A DNA stretch of 64,000 nt from Serratia rubidaea (GTDB taxonomy: Bacteria; Pseudomonadota; Gammaproteobacteria; Enterobacterales; Enterobacteriaceae): positions 4,712,001-4,776,000 of the forward strand of contig LR590463.1 of NCBI GenBank assembly GCA_901472405.1, written 5' to 3'. Position numbers and translations under genes: made by a program. Shown one piece after another: positions 19,438-32,186 of the stretch (position 1 is its first letter; each line of letters opens with the position of its first letter). The notes below the pieces were generated by a model that was given only the letters and a program-made list of their open reading frames with translations, was not told the origin of the DNA and ran no database searches.

Positions 19438-20908
19438 TGGGCATGCACCTCGGCCAACCGTCGGCGATCCACCTTACCATTGGCATTCACCGGCAGGCTG
19501 TCGGCAATAATCAGCCGGTGAGGAATCATGTAAGCGGGAAGCCGGGCGTGTAAAAACTGCTTCAGCTCCAGCAGGGTCGGCGGCGACGCGCCAGGACCAA
19601 GGCTGATGACCGCCACCAGCTTCTGTTTAAGATCGCCCAGCTCAGCGTACAGCGCGGCCTGATTAACCGCCGGGTGGTGATGAACCGCCGACTCGATTTC
19701 CCCCAGCTCAACCCGGTAACCGTTAATCTTGACCATTTCGTCGAGACGGCCGCGGAACACCAGACCGTCCGCCGTCATCTCCACCCAGTCCCCCGTCGCG
19801 TGGAACTGACGGGGATGCCAGTCGCTTTGTCGGGAAACGGCCACATTACTGTAACCGGGCGTAACGCATGGCCCGCCAATCAGCAATTCACCGCGCATCC
19901 CCAGCGCCTGATTGAGCGGATAGCGCCGGCCTTGCTCATCAAGCAGCTGCGCATCCACGCCCGCCAGCGGATAGCCGATCGGCACGTGCTCCAACCGCTC
20001 CAGACTGGCCCGCGCTATCGGGTAAGCGGTGCACACGTTGGTTTCCGTCGGGCCATACCAGTTGCTGATGCGGCACTGCGCAGGCAGATGCGGCAGCAGG
20101 CGTCGCAGTGCAGCAACGGGATACGGCTCACCGGCAAAAATCACCTGACGTAACGCCGCACAGCCGTCTACGGTAAGCTGACCGCTTTTTTCCAGCATCG
20201 CCAGAATGGAAGGCACGCTGTACCACACGCTGACGCGTGGGTTTGCAACCCCTGCGCAATGGCGCGGCAATCCTTCTGTTCGTCTTCACGGATAATCCAT
20301 ACCGCAGCGCCGACGCTGACGCCGGCGAACAGATCGAAGGTGCTCAGATCGAAGGCAAAACTCGCATGGTTCGCCAGAGTATCCTGCGCCGTCAACTGCG
20401 TATCGCCCACCGCCCAGCGAATAAAAAAGGTCAGCATGCCATGGCTGATTTGCACCCCTTTCGGAGTGCCCGTCGAACCGGAGGTATAGAGGATCGCAGC
20501 AATGGGATCGCTTAACATCACCGGCTGCGCCGGCCATTCCGGGCTGCCGTCCGCGCAGGCGGCAAAGCTGCGCAACCAATCTTCATCGATAATCAGCGCC
20601 GGCTCGGCCGCGGTGATAATACGCTCCAGCCGTGCGGCCGGCTGGCTGTAATCGATAGGGATATAATGGTTGCCGCTCAGCCAGGTCGCATAGATAGCGG
20701 CAACCGCCTCCAGACTTTTAGGCAGGTTGATTAATACCGCCTGCCCGGCAACGCCGCTTTGCCGTAAAGCGGCGGCCATCGCGCCGGCATTTTCCGCCAG
20801 CTGACGAAAGCTCCAGCGCCCTTCACCGCACAGCAGCGCCGTTTTGTCCGGCGTCTGCTGCGCATGCCGGAACAGGCCGTCCAGAATAAACGAGGAGAAG
20901 ATTGCCAT
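19434..20908 (-). CDS. pigI: PigI, L-prolyl-AMP ligase (one frameshift)
   Basis: Adenylates L-proline and loads it on the carrier PigG. It is an NRPS-type adenylation enzyme of 491 residues after correction, with the phosphate-binding motif ILYTSGSTGTPKG near residue 142, the GPTETNVC motif and the C-terminal lysine block NANGKVDRRRL. The frame breaks near 20238, where CACGCG on the minus strand needs one more C to read GLQTHRVSVWYSVPSIL. Three bases separate it from pigH. Confidence 0.9.
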
Positions 20909-20911
20909 AGG

Positions 20912-22881
20912 TCAGGCCTCCGCGACGTGCAGGCGCGCTTCCCGAACCGATGAGGCATTGACGGGAACGCCAACCTCCTGAGCCGCCGCCACCAGGATGG
21001 CATAGGCTTCGTCCAGATCTTCCCGGGTATGTTCGCTGGTGATGCTGATGCGCAGGCGCGCATCCCCCACGCTGACGCCGGGGAACACCACCGTCTGGCA
21101 AAACAGGCCGCGCGCGCGCACCGCCCGGCCGAAAAGCAGCGTCTTTGCATCATCGCCCACGACGATCGGCACAATGGCCGACGCGAATGCTCAAGGTCAA
21201 AGCCGGCGTTCAGCAACAGAGTGCGGAAGTAATAGATGTTGTCCCAGAGCATCGTCAGACGCTCCGGCTCCCGCAGCATGACGTCAATGGAGGCGATAAC
21301 GCCGGCGGCAACCGGCGCGGGGATCGTGGCGGCGAACACATAAGAGTTGGAATAAAAACGCAGGAACTCAACCACGTCGCCGTCAGCACAGACAAAGCCG
21401 CCAAGCCCCGACAGGGCCTTGCTCATGGTGCCCAGCTCCAGATCCACCCGGCCCTTCATATTGAAGTGCTCCGCCGTCCCCGAGCCGGTCTTGCCCAGTA
21501 CGCCGGTCGAGTGCGCATCATCCACCAGCACCCGCGCGCCGTAACGCTCCGCCAGGTTCATCAGGCGCGGCAGGTCGACGATATCGCCGTGCATACTGAA
21601 AACGCCGTCGGTCACAATCAGTTTGCCGCCGGGATGGTCGGCGTACCTGGCCAGCGACTTCTCCAGGCTGGTCAGAGAGTGGTCGTAAATTTTACGCTGC
21701 GCGCCCGCCAGCTTGCAGCCGTCCTGAATACTCATATGGTTGATGGCGTCGGTAAACACCAGGTCATGGCGGCTGGTCAGGGCAGAGATACAGCCCAGGT
21801 TGGCCGAATAGCCGGAAGGGTAGACGATGCAATCTTCGCGCCCTTTCAGCTTGGCCAGTTTGCGCTCCAGCTCCAGGTGCAGCACGTTGCTGCCGGCGAT
21901 AATGCGGCAGCCGGTATTGGTGGCGCCGTAGGCTCCCGCCGCGTCCTGAATGGCCTGGATCACCTCCGGGTGATTCGACAGCCCCAGATAGCTGTTGGAG
22001 CCGAACATCAGAAATTCGCGGCTTTTACCGGTGATATCGTCAAACATCACGGCGCGGTTTTTACACGGCGTTTCCAACGGCATGCCGTACCAGTAAAGCT
22101 CACGCTCTTTTTTGTCGCGATAAAACGCTCTGAATTCACGCGCCTTGTGGAACAGGTCCGGATGTTCGATGCCGACAAAGTCGCGCATGGTGCGCGAATC
22201 GCCCAGCTCGGCAAGCCGGGATGCTGCACCGGCTGCCGCTGCGGAGGCCGGCGCATCCGCATCATCAGATACCTCATCAGACGGCGTGCTGGCGTCATTC
22301 GTCGCCAGCTGGCGGAACCAGTCCGCGCCTTTTTCCTGCGTCAGACGCGCCGTCAGGCATGCCTGCAGCTCCGCCAGCGTCGCGCTGCGTTCCAAGGCGA
22401 CGTCATCGCTGAGGCGCAACGCCTTTAAGATCTCGCTCTGCGCGGTCACCACCGCGACCGAATCGATACCCAGATCGCCTTCAATGGCGGCGTCCGGCGT
22501 CAGCACTTCGGCGTCATAGCCGCTATGGGCGGCAAATACGCGGCGCAACAAAGCACCCAGCCACTGCTGCGGCGTCGCCGTAGCTGGCGCCGTCTTCTGC
22601 GCTTCAGGCAGCGTAGGCTCGCGCTGTAAAATACCGTCCAGCGCGTCCTGAATGGTTTTTATTTCCTGCACCTGCAGCGGGGTGTTCAGCTGAAACTGGC
22701 GATTCAGCGTCGCGGCAATCTCCGCCAGCGCAATGGAATCAACGCCCAGGTCATGCTCCAGATGGCTGTTCATCGCCAGCGCCGCGGGTTCATACTCGGT
22801 CAGCCGGGCGAAAGTCTGTAAGACGGACTGACGAAGAAGTGCCTGCCGCTCAGCGGCGCTCTCAACACCTTGCATGCTCAT
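20912..22881 (-). CDS. pigH: PigH, twin acyl-carrier domains plus alpha-oxoamine synthase (one frameshift)
   Basis: Carries malonyl groups and makes HBM by decarboxylative condensation with serine. The N-terminus has two carrier domains with the phosphopantetheine serines in GVDSIAL (about residue 47) and GIDSVAV (about 139). From about 230 follows a PLP enzyme of the 2-amino-3-oxobutyrate CoA ligase group, with DDAHSTGVLG and the PLP lysine in TMSKALSGLGG near 487. One base is missing near 21184; adding G restores EHSASAIVPIVVGDDAKTLL and gives 656 residues. Uncorrected, the frame runs on as a false 716-residue product. Confidence 0.9.
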
Positions 22882-23127
22882 GCTTCACCTCCCTGCAGCC
22901 GTTGCACCAGCGTCACCATCGCCTGCACGGAGGCAAAGTTGGCCGGATGGATCTCTTGCATGCCGATCGTCACATCAGACTCCTGGCGCAAAAAAATCCA
23001 CTAGGTCAAAAATAGCGGCTGAATCGACGACGTTCAGCTCAAACAACGGCGTGTGCGCATTCAGACCGTCCCGTTCGCCATCCAGGAATTGATCGGCAAT
23101 ATGATTTATCAGTTTGCTTTCTAGCAT
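22878..23127 (-). CDS. pigG: PigG, peptidyl carrier protein (one frameshift)
   Basis: Stand-alone carrier of 82 residues that holds proline during its oxidation by PigA. It was found by reading the gap between pigF and pigH. The attachment serine is in LNVVDSAAIF near residue 36. The minus strand has seven T in a row (plus 22990-22996) where six are needed; correction reads LVDFLRQESDVTIGMQEIHP and ends at a TGA that overlaps the pigH ATG. Uncorrected, the frame stops after about 47 residues. Start MLESKLINHI follows GGGAGC. Confidence 0.85.
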
Positions 23128-23139
23128 GATGAGCTCCCG

Positions 23140-24169
23140 TTACTCGGCGGCACGTTTTTCGCCGACGATCAGTGTGCGAGGACCGGATATCGTCACAATG
23201 CGGGCATTGCTGAATCCGGCGCGGTGAAATCTTTCCAGGTACTCTTGCGGGCTGCTTTCAATGCCGCCGTCGGTGGAAACCAACATGTTCAGCGACAACA
23301 AGGCGGTAAACTCCGGCCCCGACTTGTCCGCATTCAGCGGCGTTTCAGAAGCGATAAAGCGGCCGCCGACCGGCATCGCCTGATAGATATGGCGCAAAAT
23401 GGCCAGCTGGGTTTCCGGCGCATAGTCGTGCAGCATCCATCCCAGGTGGATCAGATCGTAATCCTCAAGCGGCAGATCGCCGGCGATCACATCGCCCTCC
23501 ACCACGTCTATCCTTTCGCCGTAGCCTTGCAGCGCCAGACGATCGCGCAAAAATGCCGATGCCTGCGGCAGTTCGCAGATCGCCAGCCGAACCTGCGGAT
23601 AAGCGTCAGCGACGGCCATCGGCAAACTGCCGATCCCGCTGCCGATATCGAGAAAGGCGCGATGCTGCGCAAAGTCATAGTCGCGGACAAAGCCTTCGAT
23701 AAAGGGCATGGCGAATTTGCCCAAAAACTCCTGAAAATCCGCCACATCGCTCGGGTTCTGGTACAAAATGTCGAACCAGCTGCGATCGTCGCCGAACACG
23801 GCGCGACGCTGATGGGTATCGGTTTGCACCGCGCTTTTCAACTCGCCCCACAGCGGATACAGGAAGGTATCGATATGGCGCCCCAGCCAGCCCAGCCACT
23901 GCGGCTCATCGCTCACCAGAAATTCACGGTGTTCTGGGGGTAAGTGATAGCGATCGTCCCGCTTTTCGAGGTAACCCATCGCCTGCAGCGCAATCAGCAG
24001 CTGCTCGGTCGAACGGACCGGCCCCTCAAGCCGCGTCGCCAACTGCGCCGCGTCAAGATCTTCATCACGCAGGTAATCAAACAGGTTCAGCGCCAGCGCG
24101 GCGGTCAGCGCCTTGGCCTGAAAAAAAACCCATCATCTGATTGACCGCATCTTGCTTGGTTAAAGACAT
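23140..24169 (-). CDS. pigF: PigF, S-adenosylmethionine O-methyltransferase (one frameshift)
   Basis: Methylates HBC to the bipyrrole aldehyde MBC, with help from PigN. After correction it has 342 residues: an N-terminal dimerisation/winged-helix part (LTKQDAVNQMMGFF, RSTEQLLIALQAMGY) and the class I methyltransferase fold with SAM motif FLDIGSGIGSLPMA near residue 175, as in plant-type and antibiotic O-methyltransferases. Eight T in a row on the minus strand (plus 24121-24128) should be seven. Eleven bases separate it from pigE and 12 from pigG. Confidence 0.88.
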
Positions 24170-24180
24170 CGCACTGGTTC

Positions 24181-26739
24181 CTATTTCAAAAAGGTGGACA
24201 ATTCATCGCAAACCGCAGCGAAGGCGGTGACAAAGCGATCGATCTCCGCTTTGCTGATGATGAGCGGCGGCTGAATACGAATCACCGTCGAGCTGTTGGC
24301 GGTAATAAAGGTCAGGATCTTGTGGTCCTGACACAGCTTGGTGACAAACTTCATGCAGAACATTTCGCCGAGCGACTGCTCCATACGCTCCATGGCGGCG
24401 CGCAGGTGAGCCTGTACCGGGTCGGGCAGGAACTTCCAGGTCGTGTGCCAGTCGCCGGGCAGGCGGGTGGCAAACTCACGGGCGGAGGCGCTGACGGCGC
24501 CGGCAAAGGTTTGATCGAACTGGATCCCCAGCATCAGGCCGCGGCCGCGGATCTCCGCCACAAAGGGATAGCGGGCGGCCACCTCGCTCAACGCCTGTTT
24601 AAAATAGGCGCCCATCCGCTCGGCATGCCCCGCCAGATCCTGCGCCAGGATCTCGCGCAATGCGCTGAGCGCGACCACCGAAGCCACATTGCCGCCGCCA
24701 TAGGTGGAGCTGTGCACCAGGAAACGATCCGCGGTGCCATAAGCCTGCTGCCAGATATCGGCGCGGCACAGCGTGGCGCCGATCGGGATCAGGCCGCCGG
24801 ACAGCGATTTCGACAGCATCAGCACATCCGGTTCAATTCCTTCCCATTCGCAGGCGAACAGTTTGCCGGTGCGCCCAAGACCGGTCTGCACCTCATCGAC
24901 CATCAGCAGAACGCCATGCTGCCGGCAGAGTTGCTGCACCGCCTGCAGATACCCTTCAGGGGGAATATGCACCCCGCCTTCCCCCTGAATCGGTTCGATC
25001 ATCACCGCGCCGATATCGTCACGCGTCAGGGCCTGCCGCAGCGCATCAAGATCGCCGAACGGCGTTTCCACCATGGCTTCCAGCAGGGGTTTGAAATAGC
25101 GGCGGTGTTTGTCGCGTCCGGTAATCGACAGCGCCCCCAGCGTTTTGCCGTGGTAGCTGTTTTGCAAATAGACGATGCCCGGTTTTCCGGTCGCCGCCTT
25201 GGCGATCTTCATCGCGGCTTCGACCGCTTCGGTTCCCGAATTGCTGAAAAACACCCTGCCCATCTTGCCGGGCGCCAGGTGACAGAGCACTTCGGCCAGT
25301 TTGGCAGTCTGTTCAGGCACCGAAATATATTGGATAAAGTTGGGGCCCTGCGCATCCAGGTAACTTTTCAGCGCGTCGACAACCGGCTGCGGATTGTGAC
25401 CAAGGTTGAGGCAACCGTAGCCGGCCACCATATCCAGGAAGGCTTCCCCCTCGCCGGTAAATAATTGGGTGCCTGCCGCATGACGAAACACGTTGTCGCA
25501 GTGCTGCAGTTTTAAAAAATCCACCATCATCGGGTTTACATACTGGTGGTAGCGGTCGAGCGTGTCTTCCCGCGCCGGCTCCTGAGCGATAATGGCGTCG
25601 ACAAACGCCAGCCGCGATGAATTCTGCGTCGCTTCGCCGCGTTCACCGGCATAAATCTCATGGTGGTAGTAACGTTTGAGGTGGCTGACGGTCTGCCGGT
25701 CGATACGTTCGCCATACGAGGCCAGCGGGTAGGCGAAGAAGCCGTGTCGTTCGGCAATTTCGCCGATTTCCAACACTTTTTCCGGCGCCAGATAGCGGCC
25801 GAGCGAGAAATTCTCGCGGCGGTTTTCCAGCGCCAGCACGATGGTTTCCGCCATACAGCCGTTCATTTGCTGCTTGATGGTGACGTTCAGCGACTCTCCG
25901 CCCAGTTTGACCGCATCGCTCGCCGTGACGCAGCCGCCATCAATAATCAGAATATCGTCCCTGTCGGGGCGGGTGTCCGCCTGGATATCCCTGGGCAGGG
26001 CGACATCAATAAAAATGGAGCCGGGCTGCAGCCTGGCGGGATCGATCACGCCGCCGGCCGACGTGGCGGCAATAAACAGTTTACAGCGCGCATAGAGTTC
26101 GCCGGCATCGCCGGTCAGCGTCACCTGCGAGTGGTACTGCTCGGGCAGGTGGCTGAGCAGCTCGGCGCGCTCATGGCCGGGCCGGTGCAGCAGGTGCAGA
26201 GAAAAACCCTGCGCCAGCAGCAGGCGGCTGAGCGCCAGGCAAATCGACCCCGGATAGCCGACGATGGCGACCGGCTCACGGTCGGCCTGAATATCCAGCC
26301 AGGATTGGATCTGCAACAGCGCTTTGTAGCCGGCATAGGTGGTCAGCGAATTACCGGAGGTGACGGGCACCGGCGATTTTTCGGCGGTGGCTTCGCCGCG
26401 GCGGCCGACGATGGAGGTGAAACCGCCCAGACCCACCAGCTCGGCGCCGTCGGCCCACCAGCTCGTCAATCCCCTGCAGCACCCGCCCGGCGATGGTGCG
26501 GGCATCGGCCAGCATTTCGTCCGCCACCAGCGGCATGTATTTAATCACCCTTCACAGGTGGCGCCGGTGGCCGAGGTGATTTTGGCGAAGTTCATAAACG
26601 GCACCAGATTCTCCCGGCGCCACAGCTCACGTTTGTAACCACTGTGCAGCTCGGTCGAGTTGCGATGCAGCAGGTCCAGCATTTTAACGTAGCGTTTCAG
26701 CCCTACCGAGGTGGGATGTGCAATGAATCCGAACTTCAT
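24181..26739 (-). CDS. pigE: PigE, thioester reductase-like domain plus class III aminotransferase (two frameshifts)
   Basis: Transaminates 3-acetyloctanal, after which the product cyclises to H2MAP in the monopyrrole branch. It has 852 residues after correction. The N-terminal part (MKFGFIAHPTS, ELVGLGGFTSIVG near 105, TSGNSLTTY) resembles cyanobacterial acyl-ACP reductases and could supply an aldehyde. The C-terminal part, from about 390, is a PLP aminotransferase with SGTEAVEAAMK, VDEVQTGLGRTG and the PLP lysine in MLSKSLSGGLIP near 644. Indels: one base missing at 26548-26550, one extra in the CCC at 26454-26456. The start overlaps the pigD stop. Confidence 0.88.
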
Positions 26740-29339
26740 GATGTGGTTTCCTGTGTCTGATCTTGGTCAAAAGCAGTGCTGGTAGATTCAGGCTGTAACG
26801 CCGCCCAGGCTTTGCGCTCTTGTAACTCTTCCCAATCGCAAGGGTCGCGCTGCCATCCTTTGGCGGTGGCCAGCGAGATGCCGTCCCCTTCGTTGTTGTG
26901 CCCCAGCACCACGGAAAACAGGTTCAGCCGTCGGCGCGTTCGTCAGCGCCTGGCGGATCGCCGCTTCGTCAAAGTGCGTCAGCGTCTTGCTCTGGATCTG
27001 GAAGTTGTTAACCGTCTGTGTGAAGTCAGGCTGCTCCACGTTCACCAGCCGCATCTGGCGCGAGGTACGGTTTAAAGAGAATGCGTTCCTGATAGGTATT
27101 GATGACGGACAGGCCGCCGTTGCAGAAATAGAAGACCGAGATGCTTTTATCGAGCAGCTGCGGATGCGTAAGGATGTTGTCGATAAAAGCGGGCAGAATA
27201 TCCGGCACAATGCCTCTGGCGCCGTCGCCGATAAACGCCACCACGTGCCCCGGGCTGGTATACGCCAGATAGCCGGTGGCCAGCAGCGCATCGCCCATCA
27301 GCGCCCGGCCATACCAGCCGGAAAACCCGCGCCGCGTTTTCGCCACATTGCGCGCGGCGGAAATGCCGCAGCGCCCTACGTCATACACGCCGGTAAAATC
27401 ATAGTTTTCCGTTTCGATCAGATCCTCAATCACCCGGTTTCAGCTGGCAAAAGAAGTAGTTGGCCGACATCGGCAGGCTGGGCAGCTGGCTGACCACGTC
27501 GGACGGCGAGTCCAGATAGGCGGCAATCAGCGCCTTGCGTTTATCCCGCAGCGCCGGGTCGACATTGAGATGGGCTTTGACCGCGCGTAAAAAAGCCAGG
27601 CAGTTTCATCGCAGATGCAGATCGGCGTAAGGCGAGAGATGGCGCTCATCATGCGTCAGCTGTACCAGATGCACCTTGCGCTCCAGCCGCCCGTCGGAGA
27701 ACGGCGTCGTAATCTGGCGACCCGGCTCTTGATCATGAACAGGCTCTGTTCACTCATCGGGTTAAGCTTGTCGTTGGTATGTAAGAAGTTGTAGACCCGT
27801 GGGCTGTAGCCGTAAATCGCCAGCGTGCCCAGATAGTGGGGGTTGCGCTCACCCTGATAGTATTTCGGCGCCGAACCGGGATGCGCCAGGGAATCCACCA
27901 GGGCAATGCCGGCGGCATCGGCAATCTCATGGATCAGGGCGTATTCATCGTCGCTGACCGGGCCAAGTTGCCACACCAGTTTTTCCGGGCCGTGGTTGAT
28001 CAACGCCAGCGCCTGCTCCAGGCTGTCGCTCATCGGCGGCAGGTCATCTGCCGCCAGCGACGGCATCGGCGACGTATCCGCGATCTCATGCTCCAGCGAC
28101 AGGGTCGACTCCAGCACGTTTTGCGTCGCCAGAATCACCACCGGCCCCTGCCCCTGATGATAATAGCGGAACGCCTCCGTCAGGCCGTCGGCGATGCCCT
28201 CAACCTCATCGATATAGACGTAAGGAATGCGGCGGGCGGCCAGCACTTCACGCATATCCTCCGTCGGCGTTTTGCGTACCCTGGAAGCTGTACCACTGCG
28301 CGTTGCGGTTCTCCGCGGCAATGATTATCCCCTGGGCCGCGGTTTCTTTCAGGTTGGCCAGCGTGCCTTTGAATTCATCCATCATGCCGGACGTCACTAC
28401 CCCTAAAAACGGCATGCGGTACAGCTGCCAGTTCGCCATGGCGCCGCAGGCGATGGCATGCTCATTGGGGCCGCGCAGAATCAGCGCGCCGCGCGCTTCC
28501 GCATGCCGATCCAGATAGCCGACCAGATTGGAAATGATGGAGCCGGTGTAGTAGGACACCAGCCAGCGGCTCGCGGTGGCGCGTTCGAAAAACCGATCAG
28601 CTGTTCGCCGAGCGTATTATGCAGCGCCTGCGCCCCGACGGGCTTAACCCGACGGTTGGTGTAATTCATCTCGAAAAAGTCCATCCACAAACACAGCAGT
28701 TCGGTTTGGAAGATGGCGGGGTCGTCGCTGCGGACAATCTCCCGGTACTGCTGAGGGAGGTAACGGATCGGCGAGCGCAGCTCGCGGATAAAGGCGACGG
28801 TCGAAAAGGTGGTGTAAAACGCCGGGATCCCGCTGTGCTGCAACGCGCTGTAGAACGCGTCCAGATCGCGGTCGATCTGTTCAATTGCTGTCGTCAGTGC
28901 CGGCAGGCGAGGTCTGATCGTAAAACAGCATCCCCAACTGGAATTCGGGCCGCTGCTCCAGCGCATGGGTATAGATGATCTTGCCCGTCGCCTCGGCCAG
29001 GCTGGCGCACTGAATAATGCGCACATTGATGGTTTTATTCTGGCGCTTCAGGAAATGCAGCGCTTTTTCACGCGCTTCCAGATAAAGCGGCGCATTCGCC
29101 AATTCAAGCAATTGCAGCGGTAATTCCGACTGGATATGGACGCGGTTGAAGACGTAATCGCGAATATCATTCAGCACGCTGAGTCCGGTTTGAAAAAATG
29201 TCGGATTGCGCGTCACCACCACCACGCCGACCGTGAGGGTATCCGCCGCCATGGCCGCGTCAGCGCGTTGTTCTGCCTGCCACACCTGCTCATAGGAAGC
29301 ACAGCTGGCGGGTCTTGCTTGTCCTGTCATGAGTGTCAT
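26736..29339 (-). CDS. pigD: PigD, thiamine-diphosphate enzyme (nine frame-breaking indels)
   Basis: Joins pyruvate, with loss of CO2, to 2-octenal to give 3-acetyloctanal, the first step to MAP. It is split into several frames, but the pieces read as one continuous 866-residue ThDP protein: N-terminal YEQVWQAEQRADAAM, central LILRGPNEHAIACGAMANWQ, DSLAHPGSAPKYYQ, and the ThDP-binding AFIGDGARGIVPD near 705. Extra bases lie near 28903, 28271, 27617, 27439, 27072 and 26939; missing bases near 28590, 27717 and 27591. The net correction makes the length an exact multiple of three. An in-frame TGA at 27606-27608 lies between two compensating indels. Uncorrected, no functional PigD could be made. 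Confidence 0.82.
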
Positions 29340-29486
29340 GCTCGAATTCCTTAATGCACAAATGGGAGTTGCGGCGACGCGTCGCGGGCCAAACGCAGAG
29401 CGAGAGAACCCGCAACGGTTTGCCCGCGGCCGTGGCCGGGTGCATCACCATCGTTGAGTCAGTTTTTTTGTTGCCGCTCTACGACG

Positions 29487-32186
29487 TCAGCCGGATCCGG
29501 CCTGGAGCGGGTTATGCAGTAGCATCGGGTGGCTCCCCGGCTGGATGATGACCGTCCCGCTGTCACCATCGACAATCAGCGTGTCACCGCTATTAATCAC
29601 CTGAGTCGCCACTTTCAGATTAACGACCGCGGGAATGCCGAACTCACGCGCGACAATACAGCTATGCGACAGGGTCGAGCCGATATCGGTGACGATACCG
29701 GCCGCCTGGGCGAACAGCGGCGTCCAGCTGGCATCGGTAAAGCGCGCCACCAGGATCTCATTGGGCTGTACCTCAGCCACCTGGGCCTGCAAATCGGTGA
29801 TCACCCGCGCCTTGGCCACTACTTTGCCCGGGCTGGCCGCCAGCCCGCTTAAGGCGCCGGTCGCCGCATCGCCCGACGCATGCGTCTTCATTTTTGGCGT
29901 GTAGGCGCCGATGATCGCCATCGGCGGCTCTTCCGCATGCAGGTTCAGCAGATGCTGGTGGCGGTTGCGGTCAATCAACGACGGGGCAAACGCCTCTTGC
30001 GCAGACATTTTTCCCGCCATAAAGGCGCGGAAGCGCTCAAAATCCAGGTAAGGTAAATCGGCCGCGCCGACCAGCCCCTGCCCCTCGAGACGCCGCAGGA
30101 CTTCCACGATGATGCAGCGGTAGAACCAGGTTTCCGTAATAAAGGTCGGCCTGGTGGCTTCGCGCCGCTCCGCCATCACGCCATACAGTTTGGTCAGGGT
30201 TTTCAGTTTAAACCGCCCCGCCCACGGCATGCCCCGCAGCAGTTTTTCACTGTCCTGGTGGCGGAGTTTCTCCGTTTCTTTCAGCTTTTTCTGCAGGTCG
30301 ACCGGGTGGCGGAGATACATTTTTATCACCTGCAGCAGGTAGCTGGGGTCGTCTCTCCAGCGCGGAATGCTGAGTTCAAACTCCTGACGGCCGCGGGCGC
30401 CGAACTCAAACAGGAAGTCGCTGAAATCCTGCTGCCAAAAGTCACGCGACAGCGTATGTTCCGGCAGAATAGCCACCAGTTCAGCGACGCTGTGCCGTTC
30501 GAACAGCGCTTTCAGCGCCGGCTGCCGATCAATCTTTTCCACCAGACGGATAATGCCCAGCGTGACCTCAATAGTGCGCAGGTTATTCATTGAAGCCTTG
30601 ATACGGTTCTGCAGCCCCTGCCCTTCACCTTTTAAATAGCGTTCGCAGGTCAGCGCCAGCGCATCGTAGAGGGCGAATGACTGCAGGAAAAAGGGCATAT
30701 AGGCCGCGCAGCTTTCAAGAAAGTAACCGTCAATGCGCTGCAGCTCATCGTTCAGCTCCTGCAACGACATGGCCGTTAAATCAAGATTCAGGAAACGCCG
30801 GGTTTTCACGCTGGCGCAGCGCAATCATCTGTTCCACGATGCCGGCGGCGCTGCGCAGGTTATGCACCTGCTGTTTCAGCCAGTACCAGCTGCTCTTGAT
30901 ATAGCCCCAGCCCTGCACACCGGCGCCGTAAGGGTTGCGGTACTGGCTAAAGTCGATATCGTCGGTGGCGTAACGGGTGGTGAACTTCATTTCATCCCGG
31001 GTCGGCGGACACTGCCGCAGCATGTAAGCCGAACCGGAGATATTCAGATACACGTAGCCTTGGATATAGCCCATATAGATTTGCCAGTCGCTGATATCGG
31101 CCAGCCCATGGTTTTGATCGCCGGGCCGTGAATGTTCTTTTGATAGAACTGGCAAAACGACAGCCCCAGCGGCGTCATCAGCCCGGTCACGATCTCGCCG
31201 GTATCCATACGCGAGAAAAAGGCGCGATCCCTGATCGCCGGGTCTTCTTCCCACGGGTTGGCGTAAATGCCCTGCGCCGGCCCGGCCTGTACCGTGACCG
31301 GACGCGCCTGCAGCAGCCATACCTGATCGTCTTTGACCGCCCACTCAATATCCAGCTCGGTGCCGTAAATCAGCCGCGCCTGCCTGCCGAGGGTGGCCAG
31401 ACGCTGCAGCTGTTCCGCGTTCAGGCTGGGCGCATCGCGTTGCGCTTCCGGGGTGTGCAGCAACACAATCTGCCCCTGTTCATCACGCTGGCAATAGTGG
31501 GACTTATGGCGAACCTGCTGTTCACGGAGCGCGCCGCTCGCCTTATCCAGAATAAAACTGTCGGTAGTGACCTGCCCGGACACCACGCCCTCGCCCAGCC
31601 CCCAACAGCTGTCGATCACCACGCGGTCCGTCTCTCCGGTCAGCGGGTCCTGCGTAAACATCACGCCCGCCGCGTCGGCGTCGACCATCACCTGTAAAAC
31701 AACGGCAATGTCGCTGTGCGCGGCATTAACCCGGCTGTATTGCGCCGCCCGTTCAGCCCACAGCGACGCCCAGCAGGCGCGTACTTTGCGCAGCACGTCT
31801 TCGGCGCCGTTAACATGCAGGAAGGTGTCATACTGACCCGCGAAGGATTGGCTCAGGCCGTCTTCTTCCAGCGCCGAGGAACGCACGGCAAGCGAGACAT
31901 CGCCGCCGAGCCGCCGGCAGGCATCCCGGATCGCCTGGCTGAGCGGTTCAGGCATGCTGGCGTTTAAAATCATATCGCGCACGTTGCCTGATTCACCGGC
32001 GTTCAGCAGCGTTGCGGGCACCGCATCGTCGATAAATTGCCGGTAAGCCTGCGCGGTGACGCAGAAGGCGGGCGGTACCGGCAGACCCGCCTGAATCAAA
32101 TGATTTAACGAGTAGGCTTTACCACCCAGGCGATGCTGTTCCAGCGCCTGGTCGCCAGACAGTTCAACCACTAACGCGTTGCTCAT
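29487..32186 (-). CDS. pigC: PigC, MAP/MBC condensing enzyme (two frameshifts)
   Basis: Final step: ATP-dependent condensation of MAP and MBC to prodigiosin. After correction it has 899 residues with the layout of PEP-utilising enzymes: an N-terminal ATP-grasp (PPDK-type) nucleotide domain with HRLGGKAYSLNHL and SLAVRSSALEEDG, and a C-terminal swivelling domain whose phosphohistidine lies in GSTLSHSCIVARE near 840. One base is missing near 31105 (IKTMG/LADISDW junction) and one is extra at GGG 30800-30802. The start overlaps the pigB stop. A gap of 147 bases to pigD is the largest inside the operon. Confidence 0.88.
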
